Shown here in pieces: positions 1 through 15,894 of a stretch of DNA of 64,000 nt (positions are counted from its first letter, which is position 1; the number at the start of each line of letters is the position of its first letter). The notes beneath the pieces are model-generated. The model saw only the letters and a program-made list of their open reading frames with translations, made no database searches and was not told the DNA's origin. The DNA comes from Cliona cf. orientalis (taxonomy: Eukaryota; Porifera; Demospongiae; Clionaida; Clionaidae), in the NCBI GenBank assembly GCA_963930775.1, contig OZ005701.1, forward strand, positions 1,364,001 to 1,428,000. Direction: 5' to 3'. The translations under genes were made by a program, and so were the position numbers.

Positions 1-638
1 CACCATCAATACTGTCTACCATTGGATCCTTACTTGGCGAACCTTTATCTGTGCGGCCTCTCGTCTTCTTCTTTCGTTTACTCGATTTGGAATCAGTTTT
101 CAGAGAATCTGTTTCCTGATCACTAGATACCTTCAACTGTTTCATCTGTTCTTCAGCATCACTTAAAGTCACCTTGCCATCGTCAGTTTCTTGCATTTTT
201 GCTTGCCGAGACTTTTTCTTTCGTTTTCTCTTGAGTGATTTCGCCTCCCGGCCAGTGAGGCTAACTTCATCATTGTCACCTGTGAAAGCTGATCCTATTA
301 TGATACAATCCCAGACCAACAATTTAAATTATATGATCTCAATGACGTTAGTACCACAGCAAAGTAATTATGTACTCACTCTTTCTTCTCGCTTCGGCTC
401 TCTGGCTGGCTAGTTGGTGGAGAGCTTCAAGAGATATGCCTGCAGATTCACTTTCTGCCACTTCATCACCTTCTGGCCAGTACCTACAAACATGCATGAT
501 AGCACATGGCAGTATTCATTACTGAACAGCAAATTATGCCTCAGCACTCACCTACTCGGAAAAAGTGCCATCATTGAAGAGCAGCGTGCACACAGATAGG
601 CGTGGTATTTCAGTCGCATTCGATATTCCGTTCTCCAT
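1..638 (-). CDS. Uncharacterised lysine-rich protein, 5' exons (partial)
   Basis: Three exons join in frame on the minus strand: 638-556 (ATG at 638), 483-380 and 279 to the window edge. The donors are GTAGGT and GTGAGT and the acceptors TTGTAG and TTCACAG. Exon 1 would stop directly after its last full codon if read through, so splicing inside that codon is needed. The protein starts MENGISNATEIPRL and continues into an acidic stretch (YWPEGDEVAESES), a short helix-like segment (SLEALHQLASQRAEARRK), and then two basic clusters resembling nuclear localisation signals (KRKRKKK and KRKKKTRGR) separated by acidic, Ser-rich sequence. I do not recognise the family. The composition suggests a nuclear or nucleolar protein, but that is inference. 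The rest of the gene lies outside the window. It is divergent from the KASH gene. Confidence 0.6.
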
Positions 639-924
639 TCTGATCTGTAACCTATTGCGCATGCGCAGCGTGGTATTGGTGCGCGTCATTTTGAAGTCCC
701 TAGCGCTCGTTGAACACTTGCACTTCGTGTGTTGATAGTGCCAAGTTGGGTTCCCGAGCCAGCTGAAAACCTCAGGTATGTTGTATGCTAGAGTGGCCTT
801 GTAGTGCGAGTGACTACCAAGCACCGTTCATTATTATTAACGTTCTTTATCTCCTGAATGAATTCTAGAACGGCGAGAGTAGAGGGTACAACTCTCTTCA
901 GTTGGCGTTCGACGGTTGGTGACA
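639..924. promoter_or_regulatory. Divergent intergenic region between two head-to-head genes
   Basis: Only 286 bp separate the start codon of the lysine-rich gene (638, minus) from that of the KASH gene (925, plus). The stretch includes a TTGCGCATGCGCAGCG block near 655-670, which resembles the palindromic TGCGCATGCGCA site bound by NRF-1 in animal promoters. No TATA box stands out. A shared bidirectional promoter is inferred from spacing and this motif. Confidence 0.45.
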
Positions 925-7629
<6,705 letters not shown>

Positions 7630-9339
7630 AGTACACTCCCCCACTCTCAATATATTATTATAATATTATATTATGTATTGTACTGGTACTAATCATCGAA
7701 CTCAGTGTATTTATAGCTACTGTACATTTGGCAGTACTATACGCATCTGTGTCCACCCGATTTATTCTATTTTTAGTACACAATTGATATTACCGGTATT
7801 AGGGAGTAACTGAGGATACATTGATCAACACATTCAAACCTGAATCAAGAATAATTATTAACAGTAGAATTGGGATGGTATGAATAAGTACAATGAGTGA
7901 TATGACATTATAATCATGTTGAAGATAAAAATGCTGTGGTTAAAATTAATTTGAAACATTTACTAGGGGCTATAATTATACAAGTTACCATAATTATAAT
8001 GCTAGTATAAATTAAGTGTTATGACATGGAATTATGGTAAAAAAAGTTTTACATTGGTGTGATAGATTTTGGTGGTTTAATAGTACTAATTGGGAAATGT
8101 GGGGCAGCGACTCGGAACAGTGACTCAGATCTATTTTGTCTGAGGAAAACTTGTCGTTTAAGTTATTCATCTTCCATTCCATTCATCATCCTTTGCTCGA
8201 CATGCCCTATATAGCTAGCCTCATCCGAAAGGGCCCGGTACACACGTGCACTTGCATTGTTTGCGCATGCATGCGTTAAATTTTCATTCAAATTTTGGTA
8301 TTATTATAGATCCCCCCAAATTTTCTTACGTATGCACTTGGGGCGGGGTCTAGTCTGGGAACGAGACTACATCCGACATTATAATTGAATTCACGTACCA
8401 AAGGGGTTTAATGTGACCTTTGACCCTCCAACTGCGCCCAGAATCAAACTGAATTCATTTGCCTTACCACCAGGTACGCTCGCCAACAGAATAAACGAAG
8501 ACCAAGTGTGCGTGAGACAGAACTAGGTAAGTTAAGACGACCAACATTATTTTTAAAACTAGTGGTGATGAAAATCATCCCCAGTGTGCGGGGGCGAGCC
8601 ATCGCGAAAGTCGTAAGATTTCTTTGAAAGAAGCATCGAGTACCATCACATCAGTAGCATGTCAATCAGTACGAGTAGTGGCAGGCTTTTTATCTGTCTG
8701 AAAAGCTACCACAAGAATGAAGATATCAAACTCCTAAGTTATCGTACTGATTAGTGTGCAGGCTCGCCTCAACAAATGGGGCTGGCCAACTATGTATGTA
8801 CATGTATGTAACGTCAAACACGTGCTCGCTAGTTCATAGCGCATGCGCAAACTGCAGCGTTTTCAGTAGCTAGCTAGCTGTACAATTCTGTAGCCACATA
8901 CATGTAGTAGTCAGAGTAGCCTCAGTGGCAAAACTCCCGACTTACTGGGGATGAATCATGCATAGTATGCAACTGTTATTTGTACTCCTCATCCCTTGGT
9001 CTTTATAGTGACAATAAACTGAATCGGTTGAGCAACAGATAGCTGCTTGTACTATATGTACTATGGATCGAAGGTAGTAGAGGGGGCATCCCAATCCTCC
9101 CCCTCTACTATTAAAGTCTTATATTATGAGTGAAGGCTCGCCCCCTCGATGATTTACATTACCCTAGTATTATTATGGTACATCGGTCACGCGAAATAAT
9201 ATGTGACCCTCCACGACAAAACCGACCATATTGCGCTGGATATCAATCTGAGATATAGGCCTATTTAGTGGCCCAAGGTGATAATTATCATTTTTCACTT
9301 TTTGGCATAGATCGATAAAGGAATCATTCCTCTAAGCAA
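7630..9339. other. KASH 3' flank, no gene seen
   Basis: AT-rich 3' untranslated or intergenic DNA, nearly all repeated at 26,755-29,082. A possible non-coding exon-like stretch ends at a good donor (AACTAG|GTAAGT, about 8,526) in both copies. Nothing here has a convincing protein reading frame. Confidence 0.6.
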
Positions 9340-10019
9340 TACCGTATTTTCCCACTATTAAGCACATGCACTTATATCCCCACAGGAAGAAAGCCTGCGC
9401 TTACCGTAGTCTCCCGGGCAAGCGCCCACTCCCGGGTAAGCGCCCAGGTAACTGTTCTGCCCAGTCGAATGGTAAGCGCCCACTCCCGGGTAAGCGCCCA
9501 GGTAGGCTTCGCCTAGATCAATATGGCAAGCGCCCATCAAGAAAAATTTACAAGATCACAGCCTCTATTATAGCAATATCAAGCACACAACAATATCAAA
9601 CTCTAACGCAGTCGATGGGTCCGAAGATCACTTCATTCGAGAAGAAATCCCGAGGGATCTCGAGGACGGCGACGATGAAGCCGATCAGGAGGGCTGGCGA
9701 AAATGACGATATCGACGATCTCGATCCGTTCTCTGATTCAGATAACTAGCTAACTTTCTCTGGCAGCTTGTGTAGTTTAAAACCTTTCTGTTTTATGTAT
9801 CAAAGCAAGCGCGCGCTCTATATAGAGCGCTTACCACGAGTCCAGCTTACTGCCACGCCCACAAAGCCCCGCCTATTTCAATTTTTGCACATGGTAAGCG
9901 CCCAGTACACCGGGTAAGCGCCCAGTATGGCGAAATCAGCGAGTTATGGTAGAGCGCCCATGGGCGCTTACCCGGGAGACTACGGTAATAGCAAAGTGCG
10001 CCTAATAGCGAAATGCGCC

Positions 10020-13000
10020 TAACAACATAACAATGAAGCACGGCGCGCAATGAAGTGCAATTTCCAGCTGTCTGCCATCCTCGCGGTTTTTGTGGTCTTG
10101 CGGTTGACCACATCGCTCCATGCTGAACCACCACGAGTGACCATGCCTGGGGACTCCCCCCATTCAATCCGGTTCGCTCCAGCGAGCTGGAAAGTACATC
10201 TTTGTGAAGCGGCCGCCATCACCAGATTTTCGCACCTCAGAGCGCCTCGTTCCCTGATCTCCATTTGGCTTATCCTTCTAGGAGGAGATGTGGAAGTTAA
10301 TCCAGGCCCCAGAAACTGGAAATATCCCTGCGGAGTGTGCGCAAAACCTGTGAAGAGCAACCAGCGTGGTGTCCAGTGTGATGTCTGCACGATGTGGCTA
10401 CACACCAGGTGTATCGGTATCTCCAACGAGGAGTACGCCGAACTACAGGGATCCGATGAATCGTGGTGCTGTAAAAAGTGCCTAACAGAAGCTCTCCCAC
10501 TTCACGACGTGTCCGACACGGACTCGATTTTCGATGCACCAGCTGACTCCACTGTCAACACCTCGCAAGACAGCTCTTTAACACCTACCAGCGCAAACGG
10601 CCACAAGGAGAATCGACAGCAGCAATCACCATCCCCCCCAAAGTCCCTATCTATTCTGTACACTAACTGCCGCAGTCTTCTCCCAAAGCTCGACCATCTC
10701 AGGCTATTAGCCTGTACTCAGACCCCACACATCATCGCAATTACTGAAACTTGGCTCGATACCACCATCTCAAATAGTGAAGCAATGATCCCAGGCTACC
10801 AAGTTGTCCGCAGGGATAGAGACAGACATGGCGGTGGCATTGCCTTATACATTAGAGACCATCTACATGTTGACGTCCTCCTATCCCACAATAGCGCAGA
10901 ACTCCTCATCGTCGAACTCCCTCTACGAAGCTCCAAGGTGGTTTGTGGTCTTCTGTATCGCCCACCTTCAGCTGATGCTTCTCTACTATCCGATGTGGAA
11001 TCCGCTTTGGAACAGCTATCACCTTCCAGGCTCAAGTCTCTTATTCTCCTCGGTGACTTCAATATAGACCGCTCCCCTACATCGAGCCACCCCCTCCTAC
11101 CCATCCTCAACTCCATCGAGGATAAACTGGATTTAAAACAAGTAGTCACCACCGCTACCCGCACCACCTCCACCTCCTCCACCATTATTGACCACATATA
11201 CATCTCAAATAACATTACTCACTCCCACTGCACAGACTTACCTCCTCTCTTGGGATCAGATCACAACATCCTTCAGATCTCTCTAGCAAACAATAGTGTG
11301 CCCCATCCTAAGAGAAGTCGTAGGAAAGTCTGGCTCTATAAACAAGCTGACTTTGACACCGCCAATGCTACGCTCCAGTGCTTACCTACATCAATGTACT
11401 CAGCAGACGACGTGAACAACTTCTGGGCAGAATGGTCGGATGTGTTCATGACTGTCATAGCAGACACCATCCCCACGAAATGCATCAAGCCAAAATCCAA
11501 GGTTCCTTACCTAACAGATGACCTCATACACCTAGTGAGGAAAAAATGCCGCCTCTTCAGGCTCGCAAAAAGGGTTGGAACCGCCAAAGCCTGGGCTAAG
11601 TATACTAAACTCCGGAATCGTGTGACCAGTGCCCTACGCTCAGCCAAAAAGATCTATTTCAACCAGCTTGCTAGGAATCTTCGCACACCACGCGACTTTT
11701 GGTCACAACTCCATAAGCTCAATCCCAAACACACCCGGACGCCAGCCAGTCTCAACCACAGTGGCACTAAAGCCAGCACCCCCACCAAGAAAGCAAACTT
11801 ACTAAACAACTTTTTCACTTCCTGCTTCACCAAGAATGATGCCTTGCCTCACATCAACTTTCCCTCACCCCCCAGCCCAATGCTATCAACTGTCACCTGC
11901 AGCCATGATGAGGTCCTAAAATTGCTGTCAACCCACAAGATCAACACAGCCTCCGGGCCTGACGGGATCTCTAGCATCATGCTACGCGGAACAGCAACTT
12001 CAATCACTCCAGCCTTAACAGCCTTATTTAACCTCTCGCTCAAGAAGAGTACAGTACCAGACGATTGGAAAAGGTCAAACATCACGCCAATCTTCAAATC
12101 TGGAGACCCCTCTGAAGCTTCCAACTACCGTCCAATCTCTCTCTTATCACTAATCTCCAAGATTCTTGAAAGATGCATCCACAACAGGATAATGGACTTC
12201 CTACTCCGAAACAACCTCCTTTCAGACTGCCAATTTGGATTCAGACCGAGGTCCTCCACACAGGACGCTCTCCTGACCATTACTAGAGACTGGCACCAAT
12301 CTCTGTCCACCAATCGGCAAGTAGCTGCAGTATTTTTCGACATCAAGAAGGCCTTCGATTCCGTGCCCCACAACCACCTGCTGCAGTCACTTGCAAATAT
12401 CGGTATAACCGGTCAACTCCACCAATGGTTCGCCAGTTACCTCTTTGGCAGATATCAACGAGTCGCTCTGGATGGCTTCTCATCTAGCTATCAACCAGTG
12501 ACCTCAGGAGTACCTCAAGGCTCTATCCTCGGTCCACTCCTTTACATCATATTCATGAATTCTATTTCCAAACTTACACTCTCTTCTGGAGCTAGACTAG
12601 TCCTGTATGCTGACGATATACTCCTGTACAAGCCTGTAAACTCGGAGAAGGACTGTGACTCTCTGCAAAATGATGTTGACTCCATACTGCAATGGATCAA
12701 GTCTCATGGTCTTAGACCGAATCACTCAAAAACTCAGCTTCTCACCATCACCAGAAGCAGGCAACCTGTACCCATCCACCTCAAGGTGGAAGGTCATCAA
12801 ATCCCACCCTCCCAGGCTGTAAAGTACCTTGGAGTCACTCTATCCTCTCGCCTGACATGGTCAGACCATATCAACTCAACATGCAAAGCAGCCAAACGGC
12901 AGATAGGACTTATCCACCGACAATTCCATCAGGCACCACCTGAGGTTCGTCTGAAAGTCATCAACTCTACCATACTGCCAAAACTGGAATACTGTGCCGC

Positions 13001-13548
13001 CGTATGGGACCCCCACCTCAAGAAGGACATAGCCAACCTTGACAATGTTCAAAAGTTTGCCGGGAGAACTGTCACAAGGAACTGGTCCATGAGCAAGACT
13101 GAGCTGCAGTCAAAACTAAACTGGCAACCTCTCCAAACTCGCAGAAGAAACATCAAACTAAAGATAGTGTACAACATTACCAATAAGCTCTCTCGCCTTC
13201 CACCAACAGTTTTTATTAATCACCCTTCCCCTTCCCCCCGACACCCCCACAACAAAATTCTCTTCCAACCCTACGTCTCTACCCTCTCCCACCGCCACTC
13301 CTTCTTTATTGATGTCATCCCTATCTGGAACTCCTTGTCCTCATTTGTTGTTAACAGTCCTTCCCCCAATGTTTTCAAATCCCGTTTACGTTCCCATTGT
13401 TAAGCTCAGCCCTTTCTGTCACCCCATATTAACTTTGTGTATGTTTGTCCTGTGGGAGGACTTCAATACTAGCTTTTCAGCTATCTGTCCAACCACTATG
13501 CAAATGCATTAAAATTTCATAGAGAAAAAAAAACAAAAAAAAAAAAAC
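10020..13548 (+). mobile_element. Full-length or near full-length LINE insertion
   Basis: The ORF is followed by about 145 bp of 3' UTR ending in an A-rich tail (about 13,524-13,548). DNA matching the second duplicate resumes at 13,549, in inverted orientation. The 5' boundary is not precise because the upstream DNA is itself repetitive. No clear target-site duplication could be defined. Confidence 0.7.
10050..13403 (+). CDS. Non-LTR retrotransposon polyprotein (CR1/L2-like LINE), intact, with 2A peptide
   Basis: A single uninterrupted 1,117-codon ORF. Residues 1-25 are hydrophobic and signal-like. Residues 80-87 are DVEVNPGP, an exact fit to the 2A consensus DxExNPGP, preceded by the hydrophobic ISIWLILLGG; 2A sequences make the ribosome skip the Gly-Pro bond (here G86/P87). 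Residues about 92-142 form a PHD-type zinc finger (CxxC, CxxC, HxxC, CxxC spacing). An apurinic-type endonuclease follows (TETWLD, GDFNI, SDHN motifs), then reverse transcriptase with FFDIKKAFDSVPH, GVPQGSILGPLLY and YADDILLY (about residue 853). This order is typical of CR1/L2-clade LINEs, and 2A-bearing CR1-like elements are known from sea urchins and other invertebrates. No frameshift or stop is present, so the copy looks young and possibly active. It is absent from the second duplicate. Confidence 0.92.
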   Translation: MKCNFQLSAILAVFVVLRLTTSLHAEPPRVTMPGDSPHSIRFAPASWKVHLCEAAAITRFSHLRAPRSLISIWLILLGGDVEVNPGPRNWKYPCGVCAKPVKSNQRGVQCDVCTMWLHTRCIGISNEEYAELQGSDESWCCKKCLTEALPLHDVSDTDSIFDAPADSTVNTSQDSSLTPTSANGHKENRQQQSPSPPKSLSILYTNCRSLLPKLDHLRLLACTQTPHIIAITETWLDTTISNSEAMIPGYQVVRRDRDRHGGGIALYIRDHLHVDVLLSHNSAELLIVELPLRSSKVVCGLLYRPPSADASLLSDVESALEQLSPSRLKSLILLGDFNIDRSPTSSHPLLPILNSIEDKLDLKQVVTTATRTTSTSSTIIDHIYISNNITHSHCTDLPPLLGSDHNILQISLANNSVPHPKRSRRKVWLYKQADFDTANATLQCLPTSMYSADDVNNFWAEWSDVFMTVIADTIPTKCIKPKSKVPYLTDDLIHLVRKKCRLFRLAKRVGTAKAWAKYTKLRNRVTSALRSAKKIYFNQLARNLRTPRDFWSQLHKLNPKHTRTPASLNHSGTKASTPTKKANLLNNFFTSCFTKNDALPHINFPSPPSPMLSTVTCSHDEVLKLLSTHKINTASGPDGISSIMLRGTATSITPALTALFNLSLKKSTVPDDWKRSNITPIFKSGDPSEASNYRPISLLSLISKILERCIHNRIMDFLLRNNLLSDCQFGFRPRSSTQDALLTITRDWHQSLSTNRQVAAVFFDIKKAFDSVPHNHLLQSLANIGITGQLHQWFASYLFGRYQRVALDGFSSSYQPVTSGVPQGSILGPLLYIIFMNSISKLTLSSGARLVLYADDILLYKPVNSEKDCDSLQNDVDSILQWIKSHGLRPNHSKTQLLTITRSRQPVPIHLKVEGHQIPPSQAVKYLGVTLSSRLTWSDHINSTCKAAKRQIGLIHRQFHQAPPEVRLKVINSTILPKLEYCAAVWDPHLKKDIANLDNVQKFAGRTVTRNWSMSKTELQSKLNWQPLQTRRRNIKLKIVYNITNKLSRLPPTVFINHPSPSPRHPHNKILFQPYVSTLSHRHSFFIDVIPIWNSLSSFVVNSPSPNVFKSRLRSHC

Positions 13549-13843
13549 AAGAATAGCTGCATCCAAGAACGCATGCGCGTTCACGATATCATTTAGGGGC
13601 GTGGCCAATCGATTGATCGCACAATCATTAGTGTTGCTGCATTCCGCCCAGCTCGAAATGGCACTTATAGCTCGAAGAATCTGAGAATCGATAGTAGCCA
13701 TAGTGATTTCGAGTAATTTGAAACGGCTGGAACTTTGGGCTAGCAAGAAAGCATGCAGATATCGAAGTCAAGGGTCACATATGCGCTTATACACAAAATA
13801 CGCCTAACAGCGAGTACCTAGATCAGGAAAATAGTATGCACTT

Positions 13844-14160
13844 CAGGGTTTATTTCAGGATTTTGCTCCAGGGGGGGGCAAATGATTAGCGCCCAAATAT
13901 TAGGGGGGGGGCAAGTGGAAAGAATCAGCACAGTGTGTACGTAAGCACGACCATCTAGAGGGGTCTGGGGGCATGCTCCCCCAGGAAAATTTTTAATTTT
14001 ACAACCCCTGAGATTGCTTCTGAGAGCGATGATGACAACAGACTTTTAGCTACCATTTTGTATTATTATGCAGCTACATCTCTCTCTCTTTAAGGACCAA
14101 CAAACAAATTTCTAGGGGGGGGGGGCAAAAGCTCCTTGCCCCCCCTTGAAATAAACCCTG
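13844..14160. mobile_element. Short foldback (MITE-like) element with G-rich arms
   Basis: CAGGGTTTATTTCA at 13,844 is inverted as TGAAATAAACCCTG ending at 14,160. Inside each arm is a G8-10 tract followed by GCAA (C-tract on the far side). About 317 bp, no coding capacity. Confidence 0.7.
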
Positions 14161-14220
14161 CATTTAATAACGAATATGCACTTATAAGCGAGATGCGCCT
14201 AATAAGGAGAAAATACGGTA

Positions 14221-15894
14221 ATCTGCTTCGTAGCTTCTAGAACGCTATACTTACTGAGTTTATATGGCTCGAAGAAGTCGGCCATGTAGCTACCGTCCAT
14301 GATATGGAGCCGTTGCCATAGTTGCAGGATAACATCCTTGAACTTTTGCCCAGATCAATCGTCATGGCGATCTAGCGGCTTGCCTTACAGTGTCAGTCAC
14401 ACCCACTTAATTGCTACTGGCGCGACCTGAAGCCATAACTGAGTAGCAGCGGTCAGCAGCTAACCACAAGCCAGACGTAGAGTGTAGTAGCCCAGCGCTA
14501 TGTACGAAATAAGGGAAGAAAACGGCTTTGACGCCATTTGGCATCAATCGCTTATAACGTACATTGCGTGCGTATAATATTATGTGACCAGATTTGGGAA
14601 AACCCTCTGTAACAAATTTTCCTGAAAATCGAGTTTGATGTATGGTTGATAAGCTCTACCATGGAGCTAACCCGCGTTCAAGTCTTAGGCCGATCGCGCG
14701 CTTCGTTGTGGAGATACAGTGCTTTGTTTGCGATCGCGCCACACCCCCAATAATCAAGCGGTCTAAAAGCGTTGCTATGCACGCGTATGGCATTTCCGCA
14801 TACTACGCGTGAACCGGAAATCAATTAAGTGGCCCTTGGCGGGGCCGTTCGAAATGAACGTAAAGATTGAATTTCATTGTCCAAAACGACAGCTGATTGT
14901 TCTTTGATGCCCAAGAAGCTTAAAAGGTGAGCTAACTTACGATAGTTCGATGAATCTAGCTGTATCTAGATAGCCCGCTGACGGGAATTCTAATTAGCAC
15001 CCATAGCAACAGGCTCCGGGTACGGCAGTTGTGTTGACTAGGCAGGTCAAAATGAAGGCTTATTTCGCCTTTGTTTAGCACAACTAGCCTCAGTAGACAA
15101 CGGCAACAGTTAGGATTATTTGACATGTATATGATAAAATCTGGACTTTGATTTCGACCTGAGCTACTAAAATCGTGCATTGCGCGAATCGTGCGCGGAT
15201 CCCTTATCAGGGTTTCATTTGGGGGGGGGGGGGGGGGGGGGGGAGGGGTCACTCGCCCCACCTTGGATGCTGGCTGCCCCCCCCCCCTTGAGGGTAGCCA
15301 CCATCCATACATGCAATACATGCACATGTAAAAGATTTAAATGGTGAAAGTGTCCAAAAGCAGTTTTGCTCATTTTTAAGCCATAAATTAGCTGAAGCTT
15401 TGCGCTACGCACGGTAGGAGACACATCCCACTAAAAATTGGTAGATTGACAAATATGGTGGGTTTTCTCAGATCCGGTCACATATACTTTCAAGAGTAGA
15501 TGAGGATAAGAGTATAGAACTAACGTTCAGATAGGAGCCTAAGTGGACTCTACAGTGTTGCAGTAATGACAGTAATTATAGCACATGATAGTTTACACGA
15601 GTGAAGGGATGTATAGCAGATGCTTATCCCTTACAAATCTTGTTGTGTACTTTTTGACCCTGCCATCCCTACTTCATCCTTCAATTTTATTGTTTTTATA
15701 CTTATTATACATAATTACAAAATGCATCCTGTCTCTTGTGTATTCGGGGCTTGCTCAGGCCCACCCCGACTCGTATATATACATGTACATATAGAACTGC
15801 TTCCTATCTCTAGAGTACTCGAGGCGAGCCTGAGCGAGTCCTGGATAACTACTAGATGCGTAGGGTTGCTTAAGCTGATGTAATATGTAGGTAT
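14221..15894. other. Intergenic DNA upstream of Crinkler/RHS gene copy 1
   Basis: No protein gene seen. 14,745-14,963 is present inverted in copy 2 (about 30,386-30,620). 15,229-15,275 contains a long poly-G tract. 15,600-15,715 matches one arm of the foldback element at 29,083-29,480. A possible acceptor (TATGTAG, about 15,890) sits just ahead of the ATG, so an upstream 5' exon may exist. Confidence 0.5.

Larger units (their letters stand above)
9340..14220. mobile_element. Composite foldback element with TACCGTA termini enclosing a LINE
   Basis: The left end TACCGTATTTTCCCACTATT (9,340) has an imperfect inverse at the right end (ATTAAGGAG...AAATACGGTA, ending 14,220). Near both ends the sequence is a patchwork of short phrases such as TAAGCGCCCACTCCCGGG and TGCGCCTAACAG, on both strands. 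The LINE and another foldback element (13,844-14,160) lie inside. The same left terminus sits at about 30,283 in the second copy, without the LINE, so this started as a smaller element before the duplication. Confidence 0.55.

Noticed and set aside
9366..9749. 127-codon frame with repeated PLPGKRP and an acidic end
   Set aside because: The repeats come from the non-coding foldback phrase TAAGCGCCCACTCCCGGG. The downstream part might be a coding relic, but I cannot support it.
15211..15424. Proline-rich minus-strand frames near a poly-G tract
   Set aside because: Produced by the homopolymer run. The same place in copy 2 (31,131-31,190) differs in length and frame.
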